From Rhodospirillaceae bacterium (GTDB lineage Bacteria; Pseudomonadota; Alphaproteobacteria; Dongiales; Dongiaceae), in contig SSEL01000023.1 of the NCBI GenBank assembly GCA_008012315.1, forward strand, positions 62,001 through 126,000: a stretch of 64,000 bases of DNA, in the 5' to 3' direction. Positions within the stretch are counted from its first letter, which is position 1. Every line of letters starts with the position of its first letter. Of the stretch, positions 17,968-26,199 are shown piece after piece. A program made the translations under genes and the position numbers. The notes below the pieces were generated by a model. It saw only the letters and a program-made list of their open reading frames with translations. It was not told the origin of the DNA and made no database searches.

Positions 17968-19557
17968 TTACGACTGGGCCAAGGCAGCCTCTTCGCGGGC
18001 AATTTCCGCTTGCCTTGCGGCCACCTGCTCTGGCGTCAGCGGCGGGCCCTGGAAGCGCCGGCGCTCGACCAGCCAATAGATGGCGACCAGCGCGATGACG
18101 CCCCAGAGCAACAGATAGCCCACCTTCTCATTCGGCGGCTGCACGCCGACGATGATCAGGATGATGCAGCCGACAATCGCCAAGAGGGCTACCGGCTTCG
18201 ACAGGCCGCCAAGATTGAAGGGGCCTTTCTTCGACCATTTGCCGCCTTCGGCGAACAGCCCGGCGGCAATCGGCATCAGATACGACACATAGAGGAAGAC
18301 CGCGCAGCCGGTGGACAGCACGACGAAGGCATCGCCATAGAGCGTTGCGACCACCGAGAGGACAGCGCTGGCCCAGATGGCATGGGCCGGCGTGCGGTAC
18401 TTCTTGCTCACCTGGCGCAGCGATTTCGAGAACCAGGGCACCCCGCCGTCACGCGAGAAGGCATAAAGCATGCGCGAGCAGGAGGTCATGCCGGCCAAGG
18501 CGCAAAGGAAGTTCGAAAGCACGATGAAAATGATCAGCGCATTTCGCAGCAGGCCCGGCATCGGCGATTGCTGCATCAGCCAGGGAAAGGCATTCCAACC
18601 CTGCTTTGCACCGTCATCCACGGACGGCAGTGCGAGAACGAAAGCGCAGACCATGACGTAACCGAACACGCCCGACCAGAACACGGAATGGATCATGCCC
18701 TTCGGCACCTCCCGTGCGGCATTGCGGGTTTCTTCCGAGGTATGGCCGGAGGCGTCGAAGCCGGTGATCGTATAGACGCCTTGCAGCAGGCCAAGCACCA
18801 GAGCCGCACCCACCGCCGGCATCAGCGTGCCCAGCCAGCGTTCGCCCGCAGGTGGGACCCAGACGCCGCCGCCGGCATCACCCGTATAATCATGGAAGGT
18901 AAAGAGCCGGCTGAAATCGAGGGTCGGCGCATAGGCGATCAGGGCAACGGTCAGGATCACGGCTACCACGAAGATCAGATAGCCGCTGAAATCCGTCAGC
19001 ATCGTTGTCGCCCGGATGCCGACATGGTTGATGATCGCCTGGGCCACCGTGATGCCAGCAATGAACAAGGTCTGGGTCCACCAGCCGGAATCAAAGGCTT
19101 GCTGGGTCGTCCAGCTCGTCACGTCCATGTGCAGGACACCGGCGAGGAAGAGATCCCGGAACAGGAGGAAAACGCCGAAATTCACCGAGGAAACGACGAA
19201 GAGCAGGCCGAAAAGATTGAGCCAGGCGGCAAGCCAGCCCCAGCCCTTGTTGCCGAGAATGGAGGCCCAATGATAGATGCCGCCGGCGGTCGGATAAGCG
19301 GAGGCAACCTGGCCCAGCGCACAGGCAACGAGCAGCCCGAAGATCGTGGATAGCGGCCAGCCGATGCCGAGTGAGGCACCGCCCGCAGCGCTCAAAGAGA
19401 GCGGGAAAGCCGTGATGCCGCCGGCCAGGATGCAGATGATGGAGAATGAAATGGCGAAATTCTGGAACAGACCCATCCGGCGGGAAAGTTCCTGGGCATA
19501 TCCCATGCTGTGCAGGACTTTTACGTCCTCATCATGTGAATGATCCTGTGTAGACAT
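17968..19557 (-). CDS. APC-superfamily amino acid/amine permease
   Basis: A 529-residue integral membrane protein with about 12-14 hydrophobic helices. The first is FQNFAISFSIICILAGGITAFPLSL, followed by the APC signature in GWPLSTIFGLLVACALGQVASAYPTAGGIYHWAS. The ASAYPTAGGIYHW motif is typical of the GABA/choline-type (ACT) permeases of the APC superfamily, which import amino acids or amines with protons. A soluble acidic/His-rich N-terminus precedes helix 1 and an Ala/Glu-rich tail follows the last. ATG 19557 follows AGGGGAGACAT; an upstream in-frame start at 19602 is not needed. It has its own terminator and sits next to the riboswitch operon, so its substrate may feed that pathway. Confidence 0.9.
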   Translation of the reverse strand: MSTQDHSHDEDVKVLHSMGYAQELSRRMGLFQNFAISFSIICILAGGITAFPLSLSAAGGASLGIGWPLSTIFGLLVACALGQVASAYPTAGGIYHWASILGNKGWGWLAAWLNLFGLLFVVSSVNFGVFLLFRDLFLAGVLHMDVTSWTTQQAFDSGWWTQTLFIAGITVAQAIINHVGIRATTMLTDFSGYLIFVVAVILTVALIAYAPTLDFSRLFTFHDYTGDAGGGVWVPPAGERWLGTLMPAVGAALVLGLLQGVYTITGFDASGHTSEETRNAAREVPKGMIHSVFWSGVFGYVMVCAFVLALPSVDDGAKQGWNAFPWLMQQSPMPGLLRNALIIFIVLSNFLCALAGMTSCSRMLYAFSRDGGVPWFSKSLRQVSKKYRTPAHAIWASAVLSVVATLYGDAFVVLSTGCAVFLYVSYLMPIAAGLFAEGGKWSKKGPFNLGGLSKPVALLAIVGCIILIIVGVQPPNEKVGYLLLWGVIALVAIYWLVERRRFQGPPLTPEQVAARQAEIAREEAALAQS

Positions 19558-19683
19558 ATGTCTCCCCTTGCGTTGTCGCTCAAGGACAAGGCTGTTCCCC
19601 ACAACCGGGAGGGATGGGTCGGATCGGTGGAATTGCGTTAGCCGATAACGAACACATCGGATTTGTCCCGAATCGACATTTTT

Positions 19684-19698
19684 GCGACATTATGTCGC
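19684..19698. promoter_or_regulatory. palindromic operator candidate upstream of the permease
   Basis: GCGACATTATGTCGC is a perfect 7-bp inverted repeat with a 1-nt centre, 127 bp upstream of the permease start. A further CGACAT half-site occurs 12 bp away. It could bind a regulator of the permease; which one is not evident. Confidence 0.35.
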
Positions 19699-19744
19699 TA
19701 AGCGTCGCGAGTATGCGGCGGCATTAAGAATTTGTAAAGACAAC

Positions 19745-19762
19745 CCTTTTTTGCAAAAAAGG
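19745..19762. repeat. perfect 18-bp palindrome downstream of lysR
   Basis: CCTTTTTTGCAAAAAAGG is fully self-complementary and lies 66 bp after the LysR-type gene stop on the minus strand. It has no loop and no classical GC stem, so it is either a weak terminator or a protein-binding site; the local sequence is markedly AT-rich. Confidence 0.4.
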
Positions 19763-19827
19763 CACGGTTTCCGGACGGAATTACGATTTCATTCCAAATA
19801 TTTAGCCGGTCTTTCCGGATGGGATGC

Positions 19828-20733
19828 CTAATCCAAGCGCTTGGCGAAATGGGTCGAGCAAAAGTCGATGAAGGCAGCAGCCTTTCGAGTCGGGCGTGAT
19901 ACCGATAGCCGGGCAATGCCGAGCTGGGTCGGCCGCAGGGATTCGGCCAGGGGCCGGTAAGCCAGGCGCCGCCCGTCCAGGCTGAACTCGCTGGCCGGAC
20001 GCGAATGCATGATGGAAAAGCCGTCGCTATTGGCGACGAGACCCCGCATCATTTCGAAGCTCGGCGTTTCATAAGCGATCCGCGGCTGCAGGCGCTGGCT
20101 GTAGAGGATCGACAGGAAATAATCGCGGCTTTGCGGCAACGACAGCAGGATCATGGGATAGTCGACCAGGGCGCGCAGCGAGACGCGCTCCTCTCCGGCC
20201 AAGGGATGCCCCTCGGCGATGAAGGCGTAAAGCGGCACCTCGGTCAGGGGCGTGAAATCGATATCCTCGCCCAAGGCGAGATCGTAGGTGAGGGCAAGTT
20301 CCGACTGCCCGCCGCGCAAGGTATCCAGCACGCCTTGCACGTGATTTTCATGCAGATGCACCGTGATATCGGGAAAGGCGACAGCGAATTCCCGCAGGAC
20401 CTGCGGCAGGACCAAGGGAGCGAAGGTCTGGAAACAGCCGACATGCAGGTCGCCGGCCAGATCCTTGCCGAGGCCGATCGCCCGCTGCCGCAGGTCTTCC
20501 GCATGGTCGAGCAGGGCCTTGGCCTCCGTCAGCAATCGCCGGCCCGCCGCCGTCAGGCTGAGCCCCTGGGCATGGTGGCGGATGAACAGGGCTACGCCGA
20601 AGCGTTCCTCCAACTGGGCGATGGCGGCGGAAATCGATGGCTGGGAGACATGCAATCGCTGGCCGGCGCCCGTCACACTGCCGGCTTCGGCCGCGGCCAC
20701 GAAATAGCGAAGCTGTTTCAGGGTGTAACTCAT
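19828..20733 (-). CDS. LysR-family transcriptional regulator
   Basis: A 301-residue LTTR. The N-terminal winged helix-turn-helix covers residues 1-60 (MSYTLKQLRYFVAAAEAGSVTGAGQRLHVSQPSISAAIAQLEERFG), with a linker helix and a type-2 periplasmic-binding-protein effector domain from residue 92 onward (LHVGCFQTFAPLVLPQVL). It is full length with no disruption. It diverges from the HpaB-family/RidA/DUF1028 operon across 111 bp, the classic layout for an LTTR controlling its neighbour. The effector is presumably the HpaB-family substrate or product, which is unknown. Confidence 0.93.
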   Translation of the reverse strand: MSYTLKQLRYFVAAAEAGSVTGAGQRLHVSQPSISAAIAQLEERFGVALFIRHHAQGLSLTAAGRRLLTEAKALLDHAEDLRQRAIGLGKDLAGDLHVGCFQTFAPLVLPQVLREFAVAFPDITVHLHENHVQGVLDTLRGGQSELALTYDLALGEDIDFTPLTEVPLYAFIAEGHPLAGEERVSLRALVDYPMILLSLPQSRDYFLSILYSQRLQPRIAYETPSFEMMRGLVANSDGFSIMHSRPASEFSLDGRRLAYRPLAESLRPTQLGIARLSVSRPTRKAAAFIDFCSTHFAKRLD

Positions 20734-20844
20734 GGCGTGCAGCTCATTGGAAAATCCGATCTACATTTAATTATAAAAATATTTTCCCTTTTCAGAGCCG
20801 CCCGTCAAGATTTCCGCATCACCAGCCCGATGGGGAGAGAAAGA
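20734..20844. promoter_or_regulatory. divergent lysR / HpaB-family promoter region
   Basis: This short region is AT-rich in its centre (ATTTAATTATAAAAAT). It contains separated arms GGAAAAT (from 20749) and ATTTTCC about 25 bp apart, a plausible pair of LysR binding half-sites overlapping both promoters. GGGGAGAG near the right end is the ribosome site for the HpaB-family gene. Confidence 0.4.
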
Positions 20845-22311
20845 ATGCTGAGGACCGGGGAGCAATACCGCGAATCCCTGCGCGACGGCCGACAGGTCTG
20901 GATGAATGGCGAAAAGGTGGCGGATGTGACGAAGCATCCGGCCATCAAGCCGATCGTCGATATCCGGGCGCGCATCTACGACATGGCGCATGAACAGGGC
21001 AGCAAGGAGATCATGGCCTATCGCGATCCGGCGACGGGCGAGGAAAACAATATCGGCTATAAATTGCCCCATAGCCAGGACGACTGGCATGCCAAGCGCC
21101 GCGCCGTCGATACGGTGATGAAGGACATCAAGGGCTATGCCGTCCGGGTCGGCGATGAAACGATCGGCGAGATGTGGTCGCTCTATGACGGCCGGGACGT
21201 CCTCAACGAGGTCGATCCGCAATTCTCTAAGAATATCGAATATCACATCCAGCATGCGCTGACCTCCGACACTTTCCATGTCTCGGCCAATACCGATCCG
21301 AAAGGCGACCGCTCCAAGCGGCCGCAGGATCAGGATCCGGACATGCTGCTGCATCTGGTCAAGGAAACCGACAAGGGCATCATCGTGCGCGGTGCCAAAT
21401 ACGAAACCGCCGCTGCCTATGCCAACCAGGCTTTCGTCAAGCCCACCATCGCCAATTGGGGCGACGACAAGCTCAGCGACTATGCGCTCGGTTTCATCTG
21501 CGATATGGGCGCGCCGGGCCTGAAGCATATCTGCCGCACGGGGTTCACCGGCCGCGCACCCGCCAAGGATTATCCCCTGTCGAACCGCTGCGACGAAGTC
21601 GATACGCTGCTGGTTTTCGACAATGTGCTGATCCCCTGGGAGAACGTGCTCTTCTACCGGCATACAAGGGCGGCGAGCTATATCCGCGGCACCCTGCATC
21701 GCTACAGCGCCTTCCCCTTCACCCAGCGCGTGCTGACCATCGCCGATCTGCTGATCGGCACGGCGATGTTCAACGTGAAGCAGACCGGCCTTGATGCGCA
21801 GCAGGCGGTGCGGGAAAAGCTGGCGGAACTCATCTGCTACCGTGAATCGATCAATGCCCATCTGACGGCATCGATCGCCACCGCGCAGAAGAGCCCCGGC
21901 GGCCTGCTGATGCCGAACCAGTCGCTGCTCTATACCGGCCGCAAGCTGGCCTGTTCGCAACTGCCGGCCATGATGCATCTGACCCGTGAATTGTGCGGCG
22001 GGCAGATTTGCGTCACGCCGGATTCAACCTCCTTCGAAAGCCCGGAGATCGCCGAATGGCTGGAGAAGTACTACCACATCAATGAGTTCTGGTCGGCCGA
22101 GGACCGCCGCCGATTGCTCGCTTTCGCGCGCGATCTGGTCAATTCCGACCGTGCCGGCCATATGGTGACCTTCGAGCTGTTTGCCCAGTCGCCGCCTTTC
22201 GCGCATCTCAATGCGGTTTATATGAACTTCGATCCGTCGAATGCGTTGACTATGGTAAGGAATGCCGCCGATCTGTCGGATAATGTCATGAAGCAATGGG
22301 CGAAGCGCTGA
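20845..22311 (+). CDS. 4-hydroxyphenylacetate 3-hydroxylase (HpaB)-family flavin monooxygenase
   Basis: A 488-residue protein of the HpaB/PvcC family, FADH2-using monooxygenases related in fold to acyl-CoA dehydrogenases. The N-terminal HpaB_N domain (MLRTGEQYRESLRDGRQVWMNGEKV), the mid segment DMGAPGLKHICRTG and the C-terminal helical domain (NRCDEVDTLLVFDNVLIPWENV; FNVKQTGLDAQQAV) are all present. Family members hydroxylate phenols, but the group also includes 4-hydroxybutyryl-CoA dehydratases. No flavin reductase (HpaC) is nearby, so the reductant must come from elsewhere. ATG 20845 follows GGGGAGAGAAAGA; the reading frame is open far upstream but the LysR gene lies there. Substrate unknown. 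Confidence 0.85.
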   Translation: MLRTGEQYRESLRDGRQVWMNGEKVADVTKHPAIKPIVDIRARIYDMAHEQGSKEIMAYRDPATGEENNIGYKLPHSQDDWHAKRRAVDTVMKDIKGYAVRVGDETIGEMWSLYDGRDVLNEVDPQFSKNIEYHIQHALTSDTFHVSANTDPKGDRSKRPQDQDPDMLLHLVKETDKGIIVRGAKYETAAAYANQAFVKPTIANWGDDKLSDYALGFICDMGAPGLKHICRTGFTGRAPAKDYPLSNRCDEVDTLLVFDNVLIPWENVLFYRHTRAASYIRGTLHRYSAFPFTQRVLTIADLLIGTAMFNVKQTGLDAQQAVREKLAELICYRESINAHLTASIATAQKSPGGLLMPNQSLLYTGRKLACSQLPAMMHLTRELCGGQICVTPDSTSFESPEIAEWLEKYYHINEFWSAEDRRRLLAFARDLVNSDRAGHMVTFELFAQSPPFAHLNAVYMNFDPSNALTMVRNAADLSDNVMKQWAKR

Positions 22312-22348
22312 ACGCGGATCGCCCTCTATAACGTGCTCAATCGGGGGA

Positions 22349-22912
22349 ATGATGGCTTACAACCATATTCGTTTGCGGAAGTTCAATACCAAGATCACCT
22401 ATCCGGAACAGGACCTGGATAACGATCTTTCGATGTCGGTGCGGGCCGGCAACCAGGTTTTCCTGCGCGGCCAGGTCGGCCAGGACCTGCAGGGCAATAT
22501 GGTGGGCGTCGGCGATGCGCGGGCCCAGACCGAACAGGCGATGAAGAACGTCAAGCAGCTCCTGGAAGAACAGGGCGCGCGCCTGGAGGATATCTGCAAG
22601 ATCACCATCTACCTGGTGGATCGCGCCTATCGCGACGATGTCTATCAAGTGGTCGGCAAATGGCTGAAAGGTGTCTATCCGGTGTCGACGGGCCTCATCA
22701 TCGATGGCCTCGCGCGGCCGGAATGGGTGATGGAAATCGATGTCTGGGCGGTCATTCCCGATGAACGCATGGGCAAGCTGCCGACGCCACCGGCCAGCCT
22801 GGAATGGCGCGATGCCAAGAACAAGGCCGCTGCCGCCAAGGGCGGAGCGGGACGGGGGACTGGACGTGGCGCCGGCCGCAAGACCGCCGGCAGGAAGGCA
22901 GTGAAAAAATGA
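22349..22912 (+). CDS. RidA-family (YjgF/UK114) protein with basic Ala/Gly/Lys tail
   Basis: Residues 1-145 form a chorismate-mutase-like RidA domain (NQVFLRGQVGQDLQGN; LEDICKITIYLVDRAYRDDVYQVVGKWL; STGLIIDGLARPEWVMEIDVWAVIP). RidA proteins hydrolyse reactive enamine/imine intermediates; this subgroup commonly accompanies amino acid or purine catabolism. The usual catalytic arginine region is altered to GLARPEWVMEID, so activity may differ. The last 35 residues (from about 150) are a low-complexity basic tail of K, A, G and R, making the protein 187 instead of about 130 residues. ATGs at 22349 and 22352 are both possible after GGGGG. The stop overlaps the next start by 4 bp. Confidence 0.85.
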   Translation: MMAYNHIRLRKFNTKITYPEQDLDNDLSMSVRAGNQVFLRGQVGQDLQGNMVGVGDARAQTEQAMKNVKQLLEEQGARLEDICKITIYLVDRAYRDDVYQVVGKWLKGVYPVSTGLIIDGLARPEWVMEIDVWAVIPDERMGKLPTPPASLEWRDAKNKAAAAKGGAGRGTGRGAGRKTAGRKAVKK

Positions 22913-23586
22913 CCTTTTCCGTCGCTGGCCGCTGCCCGAAGACGGGCATGCTCGGTGTCGCGATCACCACTTCATCGATTGCCGTCGCCAGCCGCTGCCC
23001 CTGGGCACGGGCCGGTGTCGGCGCCGTCGCGACGCAGAACGTCACCGATCCGAGCCTCGGCCGCAAGGGCCTCGACCTGCTGCAAGGCGGGCTCGCAGCA
23101 CCCGAGGCTTTGGCTAAATTAATGGGGGAAGCCCCCTTCGCCGATTACCGCCAGCTGACCATGATCGATGCCGCCGGCCGGACCGCCGTCTGGAGCGGCG
23201 GCAAGACATTGGGCACCTATGCGACGGCGGAAGGCCGTGACTGTGTCGCTGCCGGCAACTTGTTGCGGACGACCGATATCCCCGCCGCTATCGTGAAAGG
23301 CTTCGAGCAATCGACCGGCGGGCACCTCGCCGATCGCCTGCTGGATGCCTTGGAAGCGGGGCTCGCTGCCGGCGGTGAAATGGGACCGGTGCATTCCGCC
23401 GGTCTTCTGGTCGTCGACAAGACCGACTGGCCGCTGGTCGATCTGCGGATCGATTGGGATGACGAGAATCCGCTGCCGCCCTTGCGCAAGCTGTGGCTGG
23501 CGTTCCAGCCGCAGGCGCAGGACTATATCACCCGCGCGCTCGATCCGCGCAGCGCGCCCGCTTATGGCGTGCCGGGCGATCCCTGA
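22909..23586 (+). CDS. DUF1028-family protein (Ntn-hydrolase-like fold)
   Basis: A 225-residue protein beginning MTFSVAGRCPKTGMLGVAITTSSIAVASRCPWARAG, the distinctive start of the DUF1028 family. Further family signatures are VATQNVTDPSLGRKGLDLL, RQLTMIDAAGRTAVWSGG and HSAGLLVVDKTDWPLVDLRIDW. The family has a putative N-terminal-nucleophile hydrolase fold but no established reaction; it is often encoded beside RidA proteins and amino-acid/amide catabolic enzymes, as here. Translation is coupled to RidA by the ATGA overlap. Some members carry a C-terminal peptidoglycan-binding domain; this one does not. Confidence 0.9.
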   Translation: MTFSVAGRCPKTGMLGVAITTSSIAVASRCPWARAGVGAVATQNVTDPSLGRKGLDLLQGGLAAPEALAKLMGEAPFADYRQLTMIDAAGRTAVWSGGKTLGTYATAEGRDCVAAGNLLRTTDIPAAIVKGFEQSTGGHLADRLLDALEAGLAAGGEMGPVHSAGLLVVDKTDWPLVDLRIDWDDENPLPPLRKLWLAFQPQAQDYITRALDPRSAPAYGVPGDP

Positions 23587-23606
23587 TCGATCGATTGATC
23601 AAGACG

Positions 23607-23638
23607 AAAACGGCGGCTTCAAACGAAGCCGCCGTTTT
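23607..23638. terminator. bidirectional rho-independent terminator
   Basis: A 14-bp perfect stem (AAAACGGCGGCTTC / GAAGCCGCCGTTTT, loop AAAC) lies between the converging DUF1028 and KimA-like genes. The flanking A-run and T-run allow termination in both directions. Confidence 0.93.
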
Positions 23639-23641
23639 GCT

Positions 23642-25543
23642 TTACGGCATGATCTTTTTCTTCTGCAGCGGCACCAACTGGGCCTGACGGCGCAACCGGT
23701 AGGGAACGTCGATGACGATGCGGTTCTCGCCATTGGCGCCCTTGCGGAATAAGAGCTCCGCTTTCAGCAGCAAAGCAGTCTGGTTGTGCAGCAGGGTTTG
23801 CCACCATTTCGCCGGCATGAATTCCGGCAGGACGACGACGGCCTGGCCGCGATCCTCGTCGCGCCGGTCCTGCTGCTCCAGGAAATGCATCACCGGCTCG
23901 ATCACGGCGCGATAGGGGCTTTGCAGCACCACCAGCGGCTCCTGCAACCGCATGGCGCGCCAGGCCAGGCGCAGATTGGCGGTATCCTTGGGGTCGACAT
24001 CGACGGTGACGGCGGTGACGTCATGGCTGAGGGCACGGGCCAGTTCCAGCGCCGCCAATGTGCCGGGATGCATCTTGGAGATCGGCACCACGACCTTGGG
24101 GCGGAATTCGTGGCTCCAAGGCAGCCATTCGCCGAGGCCGCCCATGCGTGGCGATAACTGCAATTCGACGGCGTCGTAATGTTTGCGGATCGACTGGAAG
24201 AGCCAGAGGAAGGCCGGGATCAGCAGCGCGACGATCCAGGCGCCGGCCAGGAATTTCGCCTCGACGATCGCCAGCAGGGCAATCGTGGTGGTGATGGCGC
24301 CGACGCAATTGATGGCGGCGCGGGCTTCCCAATTGGCAGTTTTTTCCCGGATGAGAAATACCACCATGCCGGTTTGCGACAGCGTGAAAGACAGAAAAAC
24401 GCCAAGCGCATAGAGTGGGATCAGGCCGTGCACGTCACCCTTGAAAATCAGCAGCAGAACGATTGCCGCGACCGCCAGGGCGACGATGCCGTTGGAAAAG
24501 GCCAGACGATCGCCGAGATTGGCGAGTTGCTTCGGCAAGAAGCCGTCCTTGGCCAGGATCGAGGCGAGACGCGGGAAGCCGGCGAAGGAGGTATTCGCCG
24601 CCAGGACCAGGATGGCCATGGTGAGAAACTGCGTGACGTAATAGAGCGGCCCGGTTCCGAAGACCAGACGCGCGATCTGCGAGAGCACGCTTTCGGTTTC
24701 ATGCGGCACGATGTCCAGATGAAAGGCGAGAAAGGTGACGCCGATAAAGATGACGCCGAGGATCGATGAAAGCAGGATCAGCGTGCGCGAGGCATTGCGC
24801 GGTTCCGGCGATTTGAAAACGGGCACCCCGTTGCTCACCGCTTCGACACCGGTCATGGCGGTGCAGCCGGATGAGAAGGCCTTGACCAGCAGGACGATCA
24901 AGGCGATCGGCCCGAGATCGCTTTGCGCCGGCAATGACGCCGGCAGCGGCAAGGGATGCAACGCGCCTGTCAGCAGCTGGTATCCGCCGAGCAACAGCAG
25001 CGATATCATGATCAGGATGAAGCCCCAGGTCGGTATCGACATGAGCCGCGCAGATTCCCGCACGCCACGCAGATTGGCCCAGGCCATCAGCATCACTGAA
25101 AGCACGCAGAGCAGAACGGTATGCGGCTGGAGGGCGGGAAAGGCCGAGGTGATGGCCCGGATGCCGGCGGAGATACTGACGGCAACCGTCAGCACATAAT
25201 CGATGAGCAGCGAAGCTGCGGCGACCAGGCCGGGCCAGCGGCCGAGATTCTCCAAAGCAACGATATAGGCGCCACCGCCATTAGGATAGGCATAGACTGT
25301 CTGTCGATAAGAGATCGTGACAACCGCCAGCAGGGCGCAGATCACGAAGGCGATCGGCAATGAATAATGCAGGACGGCGGCGCTGGCGCCGGTCAGCACC
25401 AGGAGAAATTCCTCCGTCGCATAGGCAACCGATGACAAGGCGTCGGAGGCAAAAATCGGCAGGCCGGTGATGACCCCCAAGCGTTCATGCTTCTGATCTT
25501 CCGTCTGCAACGGATTGCCGAGGATAAGATGGCGCAGGCCCAT
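23642..25543 (-). CDS. KimA-like APC-family potassium importer
   Basis: A 633-residue protein with 12 predicted membrane helices and a C-terminal soluble domain of about 170 residues. The sequence FASDALSSVAYATEEFLLVL, then SYRQTVYAYPNGGGAYIVALENLG and LLIDYVLTVAVSISAGIRAITSAFPAL, is very close to KimA (YdaO) of Bacillus, a high-affinity proton-coupled K+ importer with an APC fold and a cytosolic USP-like domain. The tail here (RPKVVVPISKMHPGTLAALELARALSHDVTAVTVDVD) fits that domain. Start at 25543 is chosen at the conserved MGLRHLILGNPL; the ribosome site is weak. In Bacillus the protein is shut by c-di-AMP, a nucleotide not expected in most Alphaproteobacteria, so regulation probably differs. 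Confidence 0.85.
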   Translation of the reverse strand: MGLRHLILGNPLQTEDQKHERLGVITGLPIFASDALSSVAYATEEFLLVLTGASAAVLHYSLPIAFVICALLAVVTISYRQTVYAYPNGGGAYIVALENLGRWPGLVAAASLLIDYVLTVAVSISAGIRAITSAFPALQPHTVLLCVLSVMLMAWANLRGVRESARLMSIPTWGFILIMISLLLLGGYQLLTGALHPLPLPASLPAQSDLGPIALIVLLVKAFSSGCTAMTGVEAVSNGVPVFKSPEPRNASRTLILLSSILGVIFIGVTFLAFHLDIVPHETESVLSQIARLVFGTGPLYYVTQFLTMAILVLAANTSFAGFPRLASILAKDGFLPKQLANLGDRLAFSNGIVALAVAAIVLLLIFKGDVHGLIPLYALGVFLSFTLSQTGMVVFLIREKTANWEARAAINCVGAITTTIALLAIVEAKFLAGAWIVALLIPAFLWLFQSIRKHYDAVELQLSPRMGGLGEWLPWSHEFRPKVVVPISKMHPGTLAALELARALSHDVTAVTVDVDPKDTANLRLAWRAMRLQEPLVVLQSPYRAVIEPVMHFLEQQDRRDEDRGQAVVVLPEFMPAKWWQTLLHNQTALLLKAELLFRKGANGENRIVIDVPYRLRRQAQLVPLQKKKIMP

Positions 25544-25598
25544 GAAGGTTCTTTTCGATGATTGCTGGGAGATCGCCGCGATGAGGTCGATGCTAGCG

Positions 25599-25979
25599 TC
25601 AGTTCGATGACAGCTTGGCGCGCAGCTCGCAGGCGTCACGATTGGCGGCGATGCGAGCCTCGATCTCGCGATTATTGGCGGCGAGGAGGTGCTCGATGCG
25701 ATTGCGGGCTTCGGTCAGGGCCGTCAGCAGGCGGGGAATATCGGTGCGCGCATGGGCGATGAATTCCGCCGTGGCCTTGTTTTCCTCGGCGCTGCGGAAA
25801 TCCAGCAAGGCGACCGGCAAGTCATCATCCGCGGTTTCGGCATTGATCCAGGCCGCCTCGACCAGTTCCTCGGTCAGGACCTGCCAGGGGCCGGTCACCG
25901 CCTTGGCGCAGCGTTCGGCGATTTCCTGTAATTCTTGTGCATCCAAATCCGTCTGCCGATTGTCGGTGACGTTATTCAT
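25599..25979 (-). CDS. small Ead/Ea22-like protein
   Basis: A 126-residue acidic, helical protein with a good ribosome site (GGGGATGAGA) before the ATG at 25979; an open frame continues to 26069 but without a better start. The segment ERCAKAVTGPWQVL, then AEFIAHARTDIPRLLTALTEARNRIEHL, matches the short domain called Ead/Ea22-like, found in phage and bacterial proteins of unknown function. The C-terminal half is probably a coiled coil (EARNRIEHLLAANNREIEARIAANRDACELRAKL). It is on the same strand as the KimA-like gene, 55 bp upstream of it, so they may be co-transcribed. No other phage gene is nearby. Confidence 0.65.
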   Translation of the reverse strand: MNNVTDNRQTDLDAQELQEIAERCAKAVTGPWQVLTEELVEAAWINAETADDDLPVALLDFRSAEENKATAEFIAHARTDIPRLLTALTEARNRIEHLLAANNREIEARIAANRDACELRAKLSSN

Positions 25980-26199
25980 TCTCATCCCCGAGATGTCGTT
26001 GAGCTTGAAGCCGATACCATCTGCGTCGACCATGACAGGCGGACCCAGTCGCATCTCCAGCAGCGGCAAGCGGATATGATCTCGTTCCCGTCGCTTCCGG
26101 TGATGTCACGGACAGGGTCACCGGCCAAAGGCGCCGAACGGGCCGGGACTATAGGCGGTGACCTTTAGGGCTGCAAGCGGAGTCGGGCGGTAAGCGGGA

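Noticed and set aside
25599..25979. Prophage remnant suggested by the Ead/Ea22-like protein
   Set aside because: No integrase, structural, lysis or replication gene and no attachment repeats nearby; Ead-like domains also occur in chromosomal proteins.
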